A stretch of 64,000 bases of DNA from Actinorhabdospora filicis. Lineage in GTDB: Bacteria; Actinomycetota; Actinomycetes; Mycobacteriales; Micromonosporaceae. The first letter of the stretch is position 1. The number at the start of each line of letters is the position of its first letter. Positions 26,521 through 35,694 of the stretch are shown piece after piece. The translations under genes and the position numbers were made by a program. The notes below the pieces were generated by a model. The model saw nothing but the letters and a program-made list of their open reading frames with translations. It was not told the origin of the DNA and searched no databases. The DNA is taken from positions 1,867,370 through 1,931,369 of the forward strand of contig NZ_BSTX01000001.1 of the NCBI RefSeq assembly GCF_030269765.1, in the 5' to 3' direction.

Positions 26521-27432
26521 GCGCTCGGCGAAGTGCCGGACCGCCTCGCGCAGCTCCGGCGAGCCCACCACCCGGAACGGCACCTCGATGACGGCGAGCT
26601 GCCGCGCGTACCAGCCGGGCGCCTCCGTACTGCCGAGCAGGCGCGACTGGTGCGTCCCGTACGGCTCCAGGCGGCCGAGACTGCGCGAAACCCAGCGCGA
26701 GGCCCACTCCACGGGCGCGTCGATGATGACCTCGGTGGGCATCCCCCAGCCCTCGGAGAGCTGCTCCTCGACCGCCGCGATCGGGTCGAGCCCCTCGGGG
26801 ACCTCGGCGGGCACGTCCAGCACCTCCGGCGCCAGCACGCGGTCCACGCGCAGCATCCGGCGCGCGTCCACCGCGTGCGACCAGCACAGCAGGTACCACT
26901 TGCCGCGCCGGACCACCACCGCCCACGGATCGACCTCGGTGACGCGCTCGCGGTAGGTCAGCCGCACCCGCCGTTTCGTCGCGCAGCCGCGCAGGAGGAC
27001 CGCGGCGACCTCGACGTCCGGCCTCGCGGCCTGCGGGTCGGCGGCGCGCGAGACCGCCGACCAGGCCGCCTCGGCTGGTCCCGCGACCGTCTCGGGCAGG
27101 ACGCGCATGAGCTTGCCGAGCGCGAGTCCGGCCGGGCCCTCGGGGTCGGCGGCGTGATTGCCGTCCAGGACGGCCATGACCAGCCCGAGCGCCTCGGTCG
27201 CGCTGAACATCAGCGGCGGCAGGCGCAGGCCCCGGCCCGCCCGGTAGCCGCCGTGGGGTCCGCGCACCGACTCCACGGGGATGCCCGCCTCGCGCAGGAT
27301 CCCCACATAGCGCCGGGCGGCGCGCTCGGTCACGCCCAGGCGGGCGGCCAGGCGGTCGGCGGTGACGCCGGGGCGGTTCTGGATGAGCTCCAGGGCCAGC
27401 AGCGCCCGCGCGGTGGGACTCTCGTCACGCAT
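26485..27432 (-). CDS. WYL-domain helix-turn-helix regulator
   Basis: A 315-residue protein. An N-terminal DeoR/HTH_11 winged helix (VTADRLAARLGVTERAARRYVGILREAGI) is followed by a WYL domain (VRLTYRERVTEVDPWAVVVRRGKWYLLCW), where WYL reads WYL exactly, and a WCX-type C-terminal domain. WYL proteins sense nucleic acids or other ligands and often control DNA-damage or defence genes. It is divergent from a DinB-like gene 54 bp away, its likely target. Confidence 0.88.
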   Translation of the reverse strand: MRDESPTARALLALELIQNRPGVTADRLAARLGVTERAARRYVGILREAGIPVESVRGPHGGYRAGRGLRLPPLMFSATEALGLVMAVLDGNHAADPEGPAGLALGKLMRVLPETVAGPAEAAWSAVSRAADPQAARPDVEVAAVLLRGCATKRRVRLTYRERVTEVDPWAVVVRRGKWYLLCWSHAVDARRMLRVDRVLAPEVLDVPAEVPEGLDPIAAVEEQLSEGWGMPTEVIIDAPVEWASRWVSRSLGRLEPYGTHQSRLLGSTEAPGWYARQLAVIEVPFRVVGSPELREAVRHFAERFARAAGEGDDR

Positions 27433-27486
27433 CTTTTCCCCAACCCGGCAGTAGAACGTCCGGATAGCACGTTAGCGTGCTTCGAC

Positions 27487-27966
27487 ATGGAGATCCTTCG
27501 TGAGCCCGCGTTCATCGGCGACGAGCGCGACACCTTCATCGGTTCGCTGGAACGCGGCCGCCGCCTCGTGGCGTGGAAGACCCGCGGCCTGGACGCCGAG
27601 GGGATGCGCGCGACCCTCGCCCCCTCCACCCTCACCCTGGGCGGCCTGCTGACCCACCTGGCCACCGTCGAGGACGACATGTTCCAGGTGCGCCTCGGCG
27701 AGCCCGCCGCGGTGTCGGTGGCCGACAAGTGGTCCCCCGAGGGCGGCGTGGAGCTGTGGGAGGCCGCCGTCGCCCGCTCCCGCGCGAACCTGGCGCGCTT
27801 CGACCTGGGCGACATCGCGCCCTGGACCTCGTCCAAGGGGCTCAAGGTGAGCGTCCGCCGCCTCGTCGCCGACATGATCGAGGAGTACGCCCGCCACCTC
27901 GGCCACATCGACCTGATCCGCGAATCCATCGACGGCCTCGTCGGCGAGGACGAACCGGATGAGTGA
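27487..27966 (+). CDS. DinB/DUF664-family protein
   Basis: A 159-residue four-helix-bundle protein of the DinB/DUF664 type, with TLGGLLTHLATVEDDMFQVRLG and a C-terminal EEYARHLGHIDLIRESIDG. Conserved histidines (in LLTHL and ARHLGHID) would bind a metal. Members include thiol-dependent (mycothiol/bacillithiol) transferases. No ribosome site precedes the ATG; GTTAGCGT lies about 15 bp upstream, so the mRNA may be leaderless. Confidence 0.8.
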   Translation: MEILREPAFIGDERDTFIGSLERGRRLVAWKTRGLDAEGMRATLAPSTLTLGGLLTHLATVEDDMFQVRLGEPAAVSVADKWSPEGGVELWEAAVARSRANLARFDLGDIAPWTSSKGLKVSVRRLVADMIEEYARHLGHIDLIRESIDGLVGEDEPDE

Positions 27967-28561
27967 CCTGACGATCGTGCCCGCCTCCAGCGCCCCCTGG
28001 GCCGACCTGGCCGGGCTCCTCGGCTTCGGCAAGGAGGGCGACCGCTGCTACTGCCGCCGCTTCGCCATGCCCAGCCGCACCTTCTGGTACGCCACCGACG
28101 CCGAACGCGCCGCCTCACTCGAAGAAGACGCCCGCTGCGGCGAACCCGGGGCCCCCACGGCCGGCCTCATCGGCTACCGCGACGGCGAACCCATCGCCTG
28201 GGTCGCGGTGGCCCCCCGCACCCGCTACCCCGGCCTGCTCGGACGGCGCGTGACCTGGGCGAAACGCGACGAGGACAAGACCGACCCCGGCGTGTGGTCG
28301 GTGACGTGCTTCTTCGTCCGCAAGGACCACCGGCGCGAAGGACTCACCACCGTCCTGGCCAAGGCCGCCGCCGACTACGCGCGCGAGCAGGGGGCCACGG
28401 CCGTCGAGGGCTACGCGATGATCACCGTCCCCGGAAAGGTGATCACCTGGGGCGAGCTGCACGTGGGCCCGCTGGGGGCGTTCCTGGACGCGGGGTACAC
28501 GCAGGTGGCGCAACCGACGCTGCGGCGGGTGGTGATGCGGATGGACTTCGGGGAGGGGTGA
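27959..28561 (+). CDS. GNAT-family N-acetyltransferase
   Basis: A 200-residue protein. CFFVRKDHRREGLTTVLAKAAADYAREQGATAVEGY is the acetyl-CoA-binding GNAT core (RREGLTTVLAKAA being the P-loop-like motif). An N-terminal CYCRRFAMP segment has paired cysteines. The substrate is unknown. It overlaps the DinB-like gene by 8 nt and belongs to the same transcript. Confidence 0.85.
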   Translation: MSDLTIVPASSAPWADLAGLLGFGKEGDRCYCRRFAMPSRTFWYATDAERAASLEEDARCGEPGAPTAGLIGYRDGEPIAWVAVAPRTRYPGLLGRRVTWAKRDEDKTDPGVWSVTCFFVRKDHRREGLTTVLAKAAADYAREQGATAVEGYAMITVPGKVITWGELHVGPLGAFLDAGYTQVAQPTLRRVVMRMDFGEG

Positions 28562-28565
28562 GAAA

Positions 28566-28587
28566 GGGCCGCCCCGAAGGACGGCCC
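28566..28587. terminator. hairpin between converging GNAT and coaX genes
   Basis: GGGCCG (28566-28571) pairs with CGGCCC (28582-28587), with near-complementary bases inside. It starts 5 nt after the GNAT stop codon. Confidence 0.6.
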
Positions 28588-28607
28588 CGCGTTCTCGAAC
28601 CACTCCC

Positions 28608-29369
28608 TCAGGAGTTCTTCTCGTAGATCATCCGCAGCCCGATCAGCGTCAGCATCGGCTCGTAGTGCGTCACCGTCGCGCACTCCCCGATCACCACCGG
28701 CGCCAGTCCGCCCGTGGCGACCACCGCCGCGACTTCGCCGCCGAGTTCGGCGATCATGCGCGACACCAGTCCGTCCACCTGGCCGGCGAAGCCGTAGACG
28801 ATCGCCGACTGGAGGCATTCGGTGGTGTTCTTGCCGATGACCGAGCGGGGTTTGACCGGCTCCACCTTGTGCAGCTGGGCGGCGCGCTGGGCGAGGGCGT
28901 CGATGGAGATCTCGATGCCGGGCGCGAAGGCGCCGCCGAGGAACTCGCCCTTACCGCTGATGACGTCGATGTTGGTCGAGGTGCCGAAGTCGACGATGAT
29001 CGCGGGCCCGCCGAAGAGGGTGTAGGCGGCGAGGGTGTTGGTGACCCGGTCGGCGCCGACCTCCTTCGGGTTGTCGATGGCGAGGTGGACGCCGGTGCGG
29101 GTGCCGGGGCCGACCACCACGTGGGGCACGTTGCCGTAGTAGCGGTCGAGCATGCGGTGGATCTCGCGTCCGGCCTGGGGGACGGTCGAGCACAGGGCGA
29201 CGCCGGTGATCTGGACGTTGTCCCCGGCGAGCAGGCCCTTGAGCATCAGCGCGAGCTCGTCGGCGGTGGCGCGCGAGTCGGTGCGGATGCGCCAGGAGTG
29301 CACGAGCTTGTCGCCGTCGAAGGTCGCCAGCACCGTGTTGGTGTTGCCCACGTCGATGCACAGGAGCAT
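28608..29369 (-). CDS. coaX: type III pantothenate kinase
   Basis: A 253-residue ASKHA-fold kinase that phosphorylates pantothenate, the first step to CoA. It opens LCIDVGNTNTVLATFDG (phosphate-binding), then GPGTRTGV, GADRVTNTLAAY, VDFGTSTNIDVI and GAFAPGIEIS, all diagnostic of CoaX. Type III enzymes are not feedback-inhibited by CoA. It starts 7 nt after nadC and is last in the cofactor operon. Confidence 0.95.
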   Translation of the reverse strand: MLLCIDVGNTNTVLATFDGDKLVHSWRIRTDSRATADELALMLKGLLAGDNVQITGVALCSTVPQAGREIHRMLDRYYGNVPHVVVGPGTRTGVHLAIDNPKEVGADRVTNTLAAYTLFGGPAIIVDFGTSTNIDVISGKGEFLGGAFAPGIEISIDALAQRAAQLHKVEPVKPRSVIGKNTTECLQSAIVYGFAGQVDGLVSRMIAELGGEVAAVVATGGLAPVVIGECATVTHYEPMLTLIGLRMIYEKNS

Positions 29370-29376
29370 GAGCTTT

Positions 29377-30258
29377 CTAGCCTTCCCTGATGTCCAGAGC
29401 GATGTCGACGATCGGCGAGGAGTGCGTGAGCGCCCCCACCGAGATGTAGTCCACGCCGGTCTTGGCGTAGTTGAGGGCGGTGGACAGGGTGATGTTGCCG
29501 GTGGCCTCCAGTTCGGCGACGCCGCCGACCTGCGAGACCACCTGGGTGAGGGCCTGGGTGGACATGTTGTCGCACAGGAGGAAGTCGGCGCCGGCCTTGA
29601 CCGCCTCGACGGCCTCCTCCACGGTGGTGACCTCGACCTGGACGCGCACGTCGGGGAACGCCGCGCGGACCCGGTCGTAGGCGGCGGTGATGCCACCGGC
29701 GGCGATGATGTGGTTGTCCTTGATCATGGCCACGTCGTAGAGGCCCATGCGCTTGTTGTCGCCGCCGCCGACGCGGACGGCGTACTTCTCCAGGTGCCGC
29801 AGGCCGGGGGTGGTCTTGCGGGTGTCCAGGACGGTCGCCTTGAACCCGTGCAGGGCCCGGGCGAAGGCGCGGGTGTGGGTGGCGACGCCGGACATGCGGC
29901 AGATCAGGTTGAGCGCGGAGCGCTCGGCGGTGAGCAGGGCGCGCGCGGGCCCGCTGACGGTGCCGAGGACGGTGCCGGGGCCGACCTCGGTGCCTTCCTC
30001 GACGAGGTACTCGAACGTCGCGGCGGTGTTGGACGCGGCCTCGAAGACCATCGCCGCCACGGGCAGCCCGGCGATGACGCCGGACTCGCGGGCGACGAGG
30101 TCGGCGGTGGCGACGGCGTCCTCGGGGATGGTGGCGACGCTGGTCACGTCGACGCCGGAGGGCCCGCCGAGGTCCTCGGCGAGGGTGGCGCGGGCGATGC
30201 GGGTGACTTCGAGCAGGTCCAGTCCGCCGTCTTCGATGCGTTCCACGGTCGACTTCAC
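29377..30258 (-). CDS. nadC: quinolinate phosphoribosyltransferase (nicotinate-nucleotide pyrophosphorylase)
   Basis: A 293-residue enzyme converting quinolinate and PRPP to nicotinate mononucleotide. Signatures are LICRMSGVATHT, LDTRKTTPGLRHLEKYAV, RVGGGDNKRMGLYDVAMIKDNH and a C-terminal TGVDYISVGALTHS. The GTG start at 30258 overlaps the nadB stop by GTGA. Length is typical. Confidence 0.96.
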   Translation of the reverse strand: MKSTVERIEDGGLDLLEVTRIARATLAEDLGGPSGVDVTSVATIPEDAVATADLVARESGVIAGLPVAAMVFEAASNTAATFEYLVEEGTEVGPGTVLGTVSGPARALLTAERSALNLICRMSGVATHTRAFARALHGFKATVLDTRKTTPGLRHLEKYAVRVGGGDNKRMGLYDVAMIKDNHIIAAGGITAAYDRVRAAFPDVRVQVEVTTVEEAVEAVKAGADFLLCDNMSTQALTQVVSQVGGVAELEATGNITLSTALNYAKTGVDYISVGALTHSSPIVDIALDIREG

Positions 30259-31919
30259 GCGATGGCCTCCCAGGTCGTGTTCATCTGGTCGTCTGGACCG
30301 ATCGACGCCAGCAGGTGGCCCCGCCAGGCGTCATCGGCTTCGGGGAAATCCTCCCGCCAGTGGCATCCCCTGGTTTCGGTGCGGGCATGCGCGGCTGAGA
30401 CGAGCGCCGCGGCGACGGTGAGGAGGTTGGTGACCTCCCACGTCTCGGTGCGGGGACGCCCCGAGCGGGCCTTGCCGAGGGCGCCGAGGGTCTCGGCGAC
30501 CTCTCCCAGCCCCTCCGCCGAGCGCAGGACGCCCGCGCCGCGGGTCATCGCGCGCTGGAGTTCGGCGCGGGAGGTCGTGGACGCCACCCACTGCGAGCAG
30601 TCGCGCGGCACCGGCACCGGATCGGCCTGCCCGGGCAGGTCGCGGGCGATGTCGTCGGCGATGCGGCGGGCGAAGACCAGGCCCTCCAGCAGCGAGTTCG
30701 AGGCGAGCCGGTTGGCGCCGTGCACACCGGTGCAGGCCGCCTCGCCGCAGGCGTAGAGCCCGGCGACGGAGGTGCGGCCGTGCAGGTCGGTGCGCACGCC
30801 ACCGGAGGCGTAGTGCGCGGCGGGCGCGACGGGGATGAGGTCGGTGACGGGGTCGATCCCGGCGGCCCGGCACGCGGCCAGGATGGTCGGGAAGCGCTCC
30901 TCCAGCATCGGACCGCCCAGGTGGCGGGCGTCGAGCCAGACGTGGTCGAGCCCGTCGCGGTGCATGACGCGGGTGATGCCCTTGGCGACCACGTCGCGGG
31001 GGGCGAGTTCGGCGAGCTCGTGCGCGCCGACCATGAAGCGCTTGCCGTCGGCGTCGACGAGGTGGGCGCCCTCGCCGCGCAGGGCCTCGGAGATGAGCGG
31101 CTGCCGGTCCCGCACGCCCGTCAGGTACAGGGACGTGGGGTGGAACTGCACGAACTCCAGGTCGGTGACCGCGGCCCCGGCGCGCAGGGCGAGCGCCACG
31201 CCGTCCCCGGTGGACACCGAGGGGTTGGTGGTGGTCGCGAAGAGCTGGCCGAGCCCGCCGGTGGCCAGGACGACGGCGCGGGCGAGGATGCCGCCGACGC
31301 CGTCCTCGGTGCCCTCGCCCAGGACGTGCAGGCTGACGCCGCAGGCGCGGCCGGAGGCGTCGGTGAGCAGGTCGAGGACGAGGGCGTGCTCGATGAGCCG
31401 GATCCACGGGTCGCGGTGGACGGCGGCGTGCAGCGCGCGCTGCACCTCCGCGCCGGTGGCGTCGCCACCGGCGTGGATGATGCGGTTGGCGCGGTGCCCG
31501 CCCTCACGGGTGAGGGCGAGCGAGCCGTCGGCGTTGCGGTCGAACTCGGCGCCGGCCCGGATGAGCTCGCGGACCTGCCCGGGGCCCTCGGTGACCAGGA
31601 TCTTCACCGCGGCCGGGTCGCACAGGCCCACACCGGCGATCTCGGTGTCGACGGCGTGCGCCTCGGGGGTGTCGAGCGGGTCGAGGACGGCGGCGATGCC
31701 GCCCTGCGCCCAGCGCGTGGAGCCGTCGTCGAGGTTGTCCTTGGTGACGACGGTGACGTGCAGGCCCTGCTCCCGCAGGTGCAGGGCCGTGGTGAGACCG
31801 GCGATGCCGGAGCCGATGACGACGACGTCGGTGGTCTCGGTCCACGTCGGCTCGGCCGCCAGGAGCCTCTGGGGGATCTTGGGCAGCGCGGCCGGCGGGA
31901 TCAAAAGGGGTGTGCTCAC
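30255..31919 (-). CDS. nadB: L-aspartate oxidase
   Basis: A 554-residue flavoenzyme oxidising L-aspartate to iminoaspartate, the first step of de novo NAD synthesis. The FAD-binding DVVVIGSGIAGLTTALHL lies near residues 31-48, then GSTRWAQGGIAA and HPTSLY, with AYACGEAACTGVHGANRLASNSLL-type signature (CTGVHGANRLASNSLLE) near the active site. The GTG start at 31919 is fixed by the 4-bp overlap with the peptidase gene and the absence of homology further upstream. nadA (quinolinate synthase) is not in the window. Confidence 0.95.
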   Translation of the reverse strand: MSTPLLIPPAALPKIPQRLLAAEPTWTETTDVVVIGSGIAGLTTALHLREQGLHVTVVTKDNLDDGSTRWAQGGIAAVLDPLDTPEAHAVDTEIAGVGLCDPAAVKILVTEGPGQVRELIRAGAEFDRNADGSLALTREGGHRANRIIHAGGDATGAEVQRALHAAVHRDPWIRLIEHALVLDLLTDASGRACGVSLHVLGEGTEDGVGGILARAVVLATGGLGQLFATTTNPSVSTGDGVALALRAGAAVTDLEFVQFHPTSLYLTGVRDRQPLISEALRGEGAHLVDADGKRFMVGAHELAELAPRDVVAKGITRVMHRDGLDHVWLDARHLGGPMLEERFPTILAACRAAGIDPVTDLIPVAPAAHYASGGVRTDLHGRTSVAGLYACGEAACTGVHGANRLASNSLLEGLVFARRIADDIARDLPGQADPVPVPRDCSQWVASTTSRAELQRAMTRGAGVLRSAEGLGEVAETLGALGKARSGRPRTETWEVTNLLTVAAALVSAAHARTETRGCHWREDFPEADDAWRGHLLASIGPDDQMNTTWEAIA

Positions 31920-33361
31920 CGCTCGCCTCGGACGAACGCGGCCAGATCGGCCGACTGCCGCAGGCGCGACTCCTCGTGGACGTACATCATGTGCCCGGCC
32001 TCGTAGTACTCGAAGGAGATGTTCTCCTGGAGCTTCGGCGAGATCGCCAGCCGCGCCATGGTGGCCTCGGCGGCGAAGTGCGGGGTGGCCGCGTCGTGGT
32101 ACCCGGCGGCGACGTGGACGCGCAGGTGCTCGTTGTTGCGCATCGCGTGGGCGAGCTTGTCGGCCACCGAGATGTTCTTGCCCTCGAACTCCTTGAAGGA
32201 CCAGGGGTGGACCTTCACGGTGATGATCTCGTAGGGCAGGTCGCTCTCGTAGCCCAGCTCGGCGCGCAGGTAGTGGTTGAGCGCGGCGGTGTAGGGGCCC
32301 ACGATCGCCGACATGGACGGGTCGGCCGACCAGTTCTCGCGGCCGTAGTCGCTGTCCTCGCCGGTGAAGCGGCCGTCGAGGCGGCCCACGACCAGGCGCT
32401 TCTCGCGCAGCAGCTCCGACTGGAAGCGGATGTGCTCCGGGCGCAGGTCGACGCGGTCCACGTAGGACTCCGACAGCCCGGTCAGGCGCGCGACGGTCGC
32501 CACGGCCTCCGCGCGCTCCTCCGGCGTCAGGCGCGCGCCCCGGTGCAGGGCCCACTGGTAGTCCTTCGAGGCGTACTCCTCGGCCTCGGCGACGACCTCG
32601 GCGAGCGGGCGGTCCCCGTGCAGGCCGTGGTAGTGGGCGGTGGCCGCGTACGTCGGCAGGTAGTAGACGTAGGGGTCGTCGTTGTGGTCGGTGAAGTCGA
32701 TGGTGCCCAGGTCCAGCGTCGCCGAGATCAGCACCAGCCCATTGAGCTGCATGCCGTGCCGGGACTGGAGGTGCTCGGCCAGGGCCGCCGCGCGCAGCGT
32801 GCCGTAGGACTCGCCGCACAGGTACTTCGGGGACAGCCAGCGGTTGTTGCGGGTGATCCACATGCGGATCACCTCGCCGACGCTCTCCACGTCCTTGAGG
32901 TAGCCGTGGTACTCCCCGGCCTTGCCGCCCTCCACCGCCCGCGAGAAGCCCGTCGACATGGGGTCGATGAACACCAGGTCGGCGTGCCGCAGCAGCGTCT
33001 CGTGGTTGTCGGTGAGGCCATAGGGCGGGGGCAGCAGCTCACCGGCGTCGCCCATGACCACACGGCGGGGCCCGAGCAGGCCGAGGTGCAGCCACACCGA
33101 GGACGAACCGGGACCACCGTTGAACGCGAACAGGATCGGCCGGTTCTCACCGTCGACGGTGTAGGCCGTGACCGACATCTCCGCCTTCGCCTTGTGGCCG
33201 TCGAAGACGTCGTCGGTGTGCGTCTCCTCCCGCAGGACGACGCGTCCCGTGGTCGCGGTGTAGTGGAGATCCTCGTGACCAGGCGACACCAAGGTGTGCT
33301 GGCTGGTCACGAGGTCGTCCTTGGGCTCGGGGCGCTCGGCCTTCTCGGGGGTGTCGCTCAT
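31916..33361 (-). CDS. S10-family serine carboxypeptidase-like protein
   Basis: A 481-residue alpha/beta hydrolase of peptidase family S10. It has the oxyanion motif FNGGPGSSSVW, nucleophile GESYG (Ser185), and a C-terminal GHMMYVHEES histidine; the Asp is expected in the AAGYHDAATP region. No signal peptide is visible, so it seems cytoplasmic, unlike secreted eukaryotic S10 enzymes. It lies 18 nt after panD and overlaps nadB by GTGA, so it is translated with the NAD/CoA genes. Its link to cofactor metabolism is unexplained. Confidence 0.88.
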   Translation of the reverse strand: MSDTPEKAERPEPKDDLVTSQHTLVSPGHEDLHYTATTGRVVLREETHTDDVFDGHKAKAEMSVTAYTVDGENRPILFAFNGGPGSSSVWLHLGLLGPRRVVMGDAGELLPPPYGLTDNHETLLRHADLVFIDPMSTGFSRAVEGGKAGEYHGYLKDVESVGEVIRMWITRNNRWLSPKYLCGESYGTLRAAALAEHLQSRHGMQLNGLVLISATLDLGTIDFTDHNDDPYVYYLPTYAATAHYHGLHGDRPLAEVVAEAEEYASKDYQWALHRGARLTPEERAEAVATVARLTGLSESYVDRVDLRPEHIRFQSELLREKRLVVGRLDGRFTGEDSDYGRENWSADPSMSAIVGPYTAALNHYLRAELGYESDLPYEIITVKVHPWSFKEFEGKNISVADKLAHAMRNNEHLRVHVAAGYHDAATPHFAAEATMARLAISPKLQENISFEYYEAGHMMYVHEESRLRQSADLAAFVRGER

Positions 33362-33379
33362 GGGAAGGCAGCCTACGTC

Positions 33380-33823
33380 TTAGTGGGCGCCGACGCCGAT
33401 GGGCACCGCGTGCGGGGCCGGGCGGGGATCGCCCGCCGTGCCGGGCGCGGCCACCGACGGGTCGCCGCCGAGTCCGACGATGCGGTTGTCGGCGTCGACG
33501 TGCACGACCTTCGGCACGAACGAGCGGGCCGTGGCGTCGTCCATCTGCCCGTAGGAGATGAGGATGACCAGGTCACCCGGCTTCACCAGGTGCGCCGCCG
33601 CGCCGTTGATGCCGATCACGCCCGAACCGCGCTCGCCCGGGATGATGTAGGTCTCCAGCCGGGCGCCGTTGGTGATGTCCACGATCGCCACCTGCTCGCC
33701 GGGGAGCAGGTCGGCGGCGTCCAGGAGGTCCTCGTCGACGGTCACCGAGCCGATGTAGTGCAGATCGGCCTGGGTCACCGTGGCGCGGTGGATCTTGGAC
33801 TTGAACATGGTACGGAGCAGCAT
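33380..33823 (-). CDS. panD: aspartate 1-decarboxylase proenzyme
   Basis: A 147-residue pyruvoyl enzyme giving beta-alanine for pantothenate. Self-cleavage is expected at G25-S26 in [24 protein letters not shown] and [15 protein letters not shown] are diagnostic. The ATG at 33823 shares one base with the panC stop (TAATG). The C-terminus runs about 20 residues longer than many homologues with a Pro/Ala-rich tail. Confidence 0.95.
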   Translation of the reverse strand: MLLRTMFKSKIHRATVTQADLHYIGSVTVDEDLLDAADLLPGEQVAIVDITNGARLETYIIPGERGSGVIGINGAAAHLVKPGDLVILISYGQMDDATARSFVPKVVHVDADNRIVGLGGDPSVAAPGTAGDPRPAPHAVPIGVGAH

Positions 33824-34662
33824 TACTCGGCCTCCGCGATGTCGAGGGGGATGTTGTCGATGAGCCGGGTGGAGCCCAGGCGGCCGGCGAACAGTAGCCG
33901 GGCCGGGCCGGAGGTGGGCGCGGGACCCAGTTCCGGTGAGGTGACCTGCACATAGTCCAGGTCGACGCCCGCCGGGAGCTCGCCGATGACGCGCTCGCGG
34001 ATCTCCTCCGCCGCGGCCCCCTTGGCGCCGAGGGCGGCACCGGACCGGAGGGCGGCGTGGATGCCCGGGGCGGCCTGGCGTTCGGCCGGGGACAGGTACA
34101 CGTTGCGGCTGGAGCGGGCCAGCCCGTCGTCCTCGCGCACGGTCGGGACGCCCACGACCTCCACGGGGAACGACAGGTCGGTGACCATCTGCCGGACGAG
34201 GGTGAGCTGCTGGTAGTCCTTCTCCCCGAAGCACGTCACGTCCGGGCGGGTCACGTTCAGCAGCTTCGCCACGACCGTCAGGACGCCGGTGAAGAACCCC
34301 GGGCGGTAGGCGCCTTCGAGGAGCTCCCCCAGCGGGCCCGGGGTGACCTGGACCTGCGGGCGCCCACCGGGGTACATGTCCTCGCGGCTGGGCGCGAAGA
34401 CCGCGTCGGCGCCCTCCTCCTCGCAGATGCGCAGATCGGCGTCGAGGGTGCGCGGGTAGCGGTCGAAGTCCTCGGTGGGCCCGAACTGGAGCGGGTTGAC
34501 GAAGACGGTGACGATGAGGTGGTCGGCGCGGCCGCGCGCGTCCCGGATCAGCTCGCGGTGCCCGTCGTGCAGGGCGCCCATGGTCATCACCACGGCGACC
34601 GTGCCGGTCATCTCGCGGCGGACCTCGGCGAGGGTCGCCCGGTCGGGGACGAGTCGCGTCAT
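33823..34662 (-). CDS. panC: pantothenate synthetase
   Basis: A 279-residue enzyme ligating pantoate and beta-alanine with ATP. It has the HIGH-like [36 protein letters not shown] and the KMSKS-equivalent SSRNVYLS. Length is normal. The start overlaps the DUF2520 gene by ATGA, and the stop abuts panD. Confidence 0.96.
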   Translation of the reverse strand: MTRLVPDRATLAEVRREMTGTVAVVMTMGALHDGHRELIRDARGRADHLIVTVFVNPLQFGPTEDFDRYPRTLDADLRICEEEGADAVFAPSREDMYPGGRPQVQVTPGPLGELLEGAYRPGFFTGVLTVVAKLLNVTRPDVTCFGEKDYQQLTLVRQMVTDLSFPVEVVGVPTVREDDGLARSSRNVYLSPAERQAAPGIHAALRSGAALGAKGAAAEEIRERVIGELPAGVDLDYVQVTSPELGPAPTSGPARLLFAGRLGSTRLIDNIPLDIAEAE

Positions 34663-35552
34663 TGCGATGCCTCCTGGGGTCGGTCGGCGAGCACGCCGAG
34701 CAGCGGTTCGGCCGCCTCGGGGCTGAGGCGGTGGGCGTCGATGGCGCGGTCGGCGGTGCGCCTGGCCAGCGCGAGGTAGGCGGCCACCGAGTCGGGCGCG
34801 GTCTCGGCGAGCGCGCTCAGGTGAGCCGCGACGGTCCCGGCGTCGCCACGCGAGACGGGCCCGGTGAGGGCGGCGTCGCCCAGGCGCAGCGTGTTGTCCA
34901 GGGCCGCCGACAGCAGCGGGCCCAGCATCCGCTCGGGCATCAAGACGCCCGAGGCGCGCAGGATGTCGCAGGCCTCGTTGACCAGGGTGACCAGGTGGTT
35001 CGCGCCGTGTGTGAGCCCGGCGTGGTAGAGCGCGCGGCGGTGCTCGGCGATGAACTCCGGCTCCCCGCCCATCTCCACGACCAGCGCCTCGCCGACGACG
35101 CGCGCGTCCTCGTGCGAGGTCACGCCCCAGGAGATGCCGGCGAGCCGGTCGAGGTCCTCGGCGCGCCCGGTGAAGGTCATCGCCGGGTGCAGCGCGAGCG
35201 CCAGCGCCCCCGCGTCGGTGGCGGGCCGGAGCACGCCGATGCCGTGCGCGCCGGAGGTGTGGGCGACGATGCGTCCCGGCACGAGATGGCCGGTGTCGGC
35301 GAGGCCCTTGACGAGGCCGGGGAGGGTGTCGTCCGGCACGGCCAGGACGAGGAGCTCGGCGAGATCGGCGACGCGCTCGGCGGGAGCGAGCTCGGCCTGC
35401 GGGATGAACCGCCCGGCCCGGTCGCGCGAGGCGTCGGAGACGGCCGTGGCGGCGATGACGTGGTGCCCGGCGCGGGCGAGCGCGGCACCGAGCACGGAGC
35501 CCACGCGTCCGGCGGAGATGATGCCCACGGTCAGTCGGGCGGCGTTCGTCAT
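34659..35552 (-). CDS. Rossmann-like / DUF2520-domain protein
   Basis: A 297-residue protein. The N-terminal Rossmann part [24 protein letters not shown] is followed by a DUF2520 C-terminal domain with [24 protein letters not shown]. The family is always found next to panC in actinobacteria and has been proposed to act in pantoate formation (ketopantoate reductase-like), though not proven. It is the first gene of the cofactor operon here. Confidence 0.85.
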   Translation of the reverse strand: MTNAARLTVGIISAGRVGSVLGAALARAGHHVIAATAVSDASRDRAGRFIPQAELAPAERVADLAELLVLAVPDDTLPGLVKGLADTGHLVPGRIVAHTSGAHGIGVLRPATDAGALALALHPAMTFTGRAEDLDRLAGISWGVTSHEDARVVGEALVVEMGGEPEFIAEHRRALYHAGLTHGANHLVTLVNEACDILRASGVLMPERMLGPLLSAALDNTLRLGDAALTGPVSRGDAGTVAAHLSALAETAPDSVAAYLALARRTADRAIDAHRLSPEAAEPLLGVLADRPQEASQ

Positions 35553-35694
35553 CGAACTCCTGTTCTGCGATCCAGTCCTGCCAGGGGTACCGGTCAACGT
35601 GGTCAAGTATCGCCTTCGGAGCGCTCGCGGGGGAGATGTTGCGACAGTGAGGTTAGGCACTCGTTACCACCCCATTTCGTCCTAAGCTGCGGGC

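Noticed and set aside
30255-32861. 868-codon reading of nadB extended upstream
   Set aside because: Residues before the GTG at 31919 are an Arg/Pro-rich out-of-frame reading of the peptidase gene; the NadB family starts near the GTG.
31910-33955. 681-codon plus-strand open frame opposite the S10 peptidase and panD
   Set aside because: It is an antisense shadow: a low-complexity product spanning two genes with clear motifs on the minus strand.
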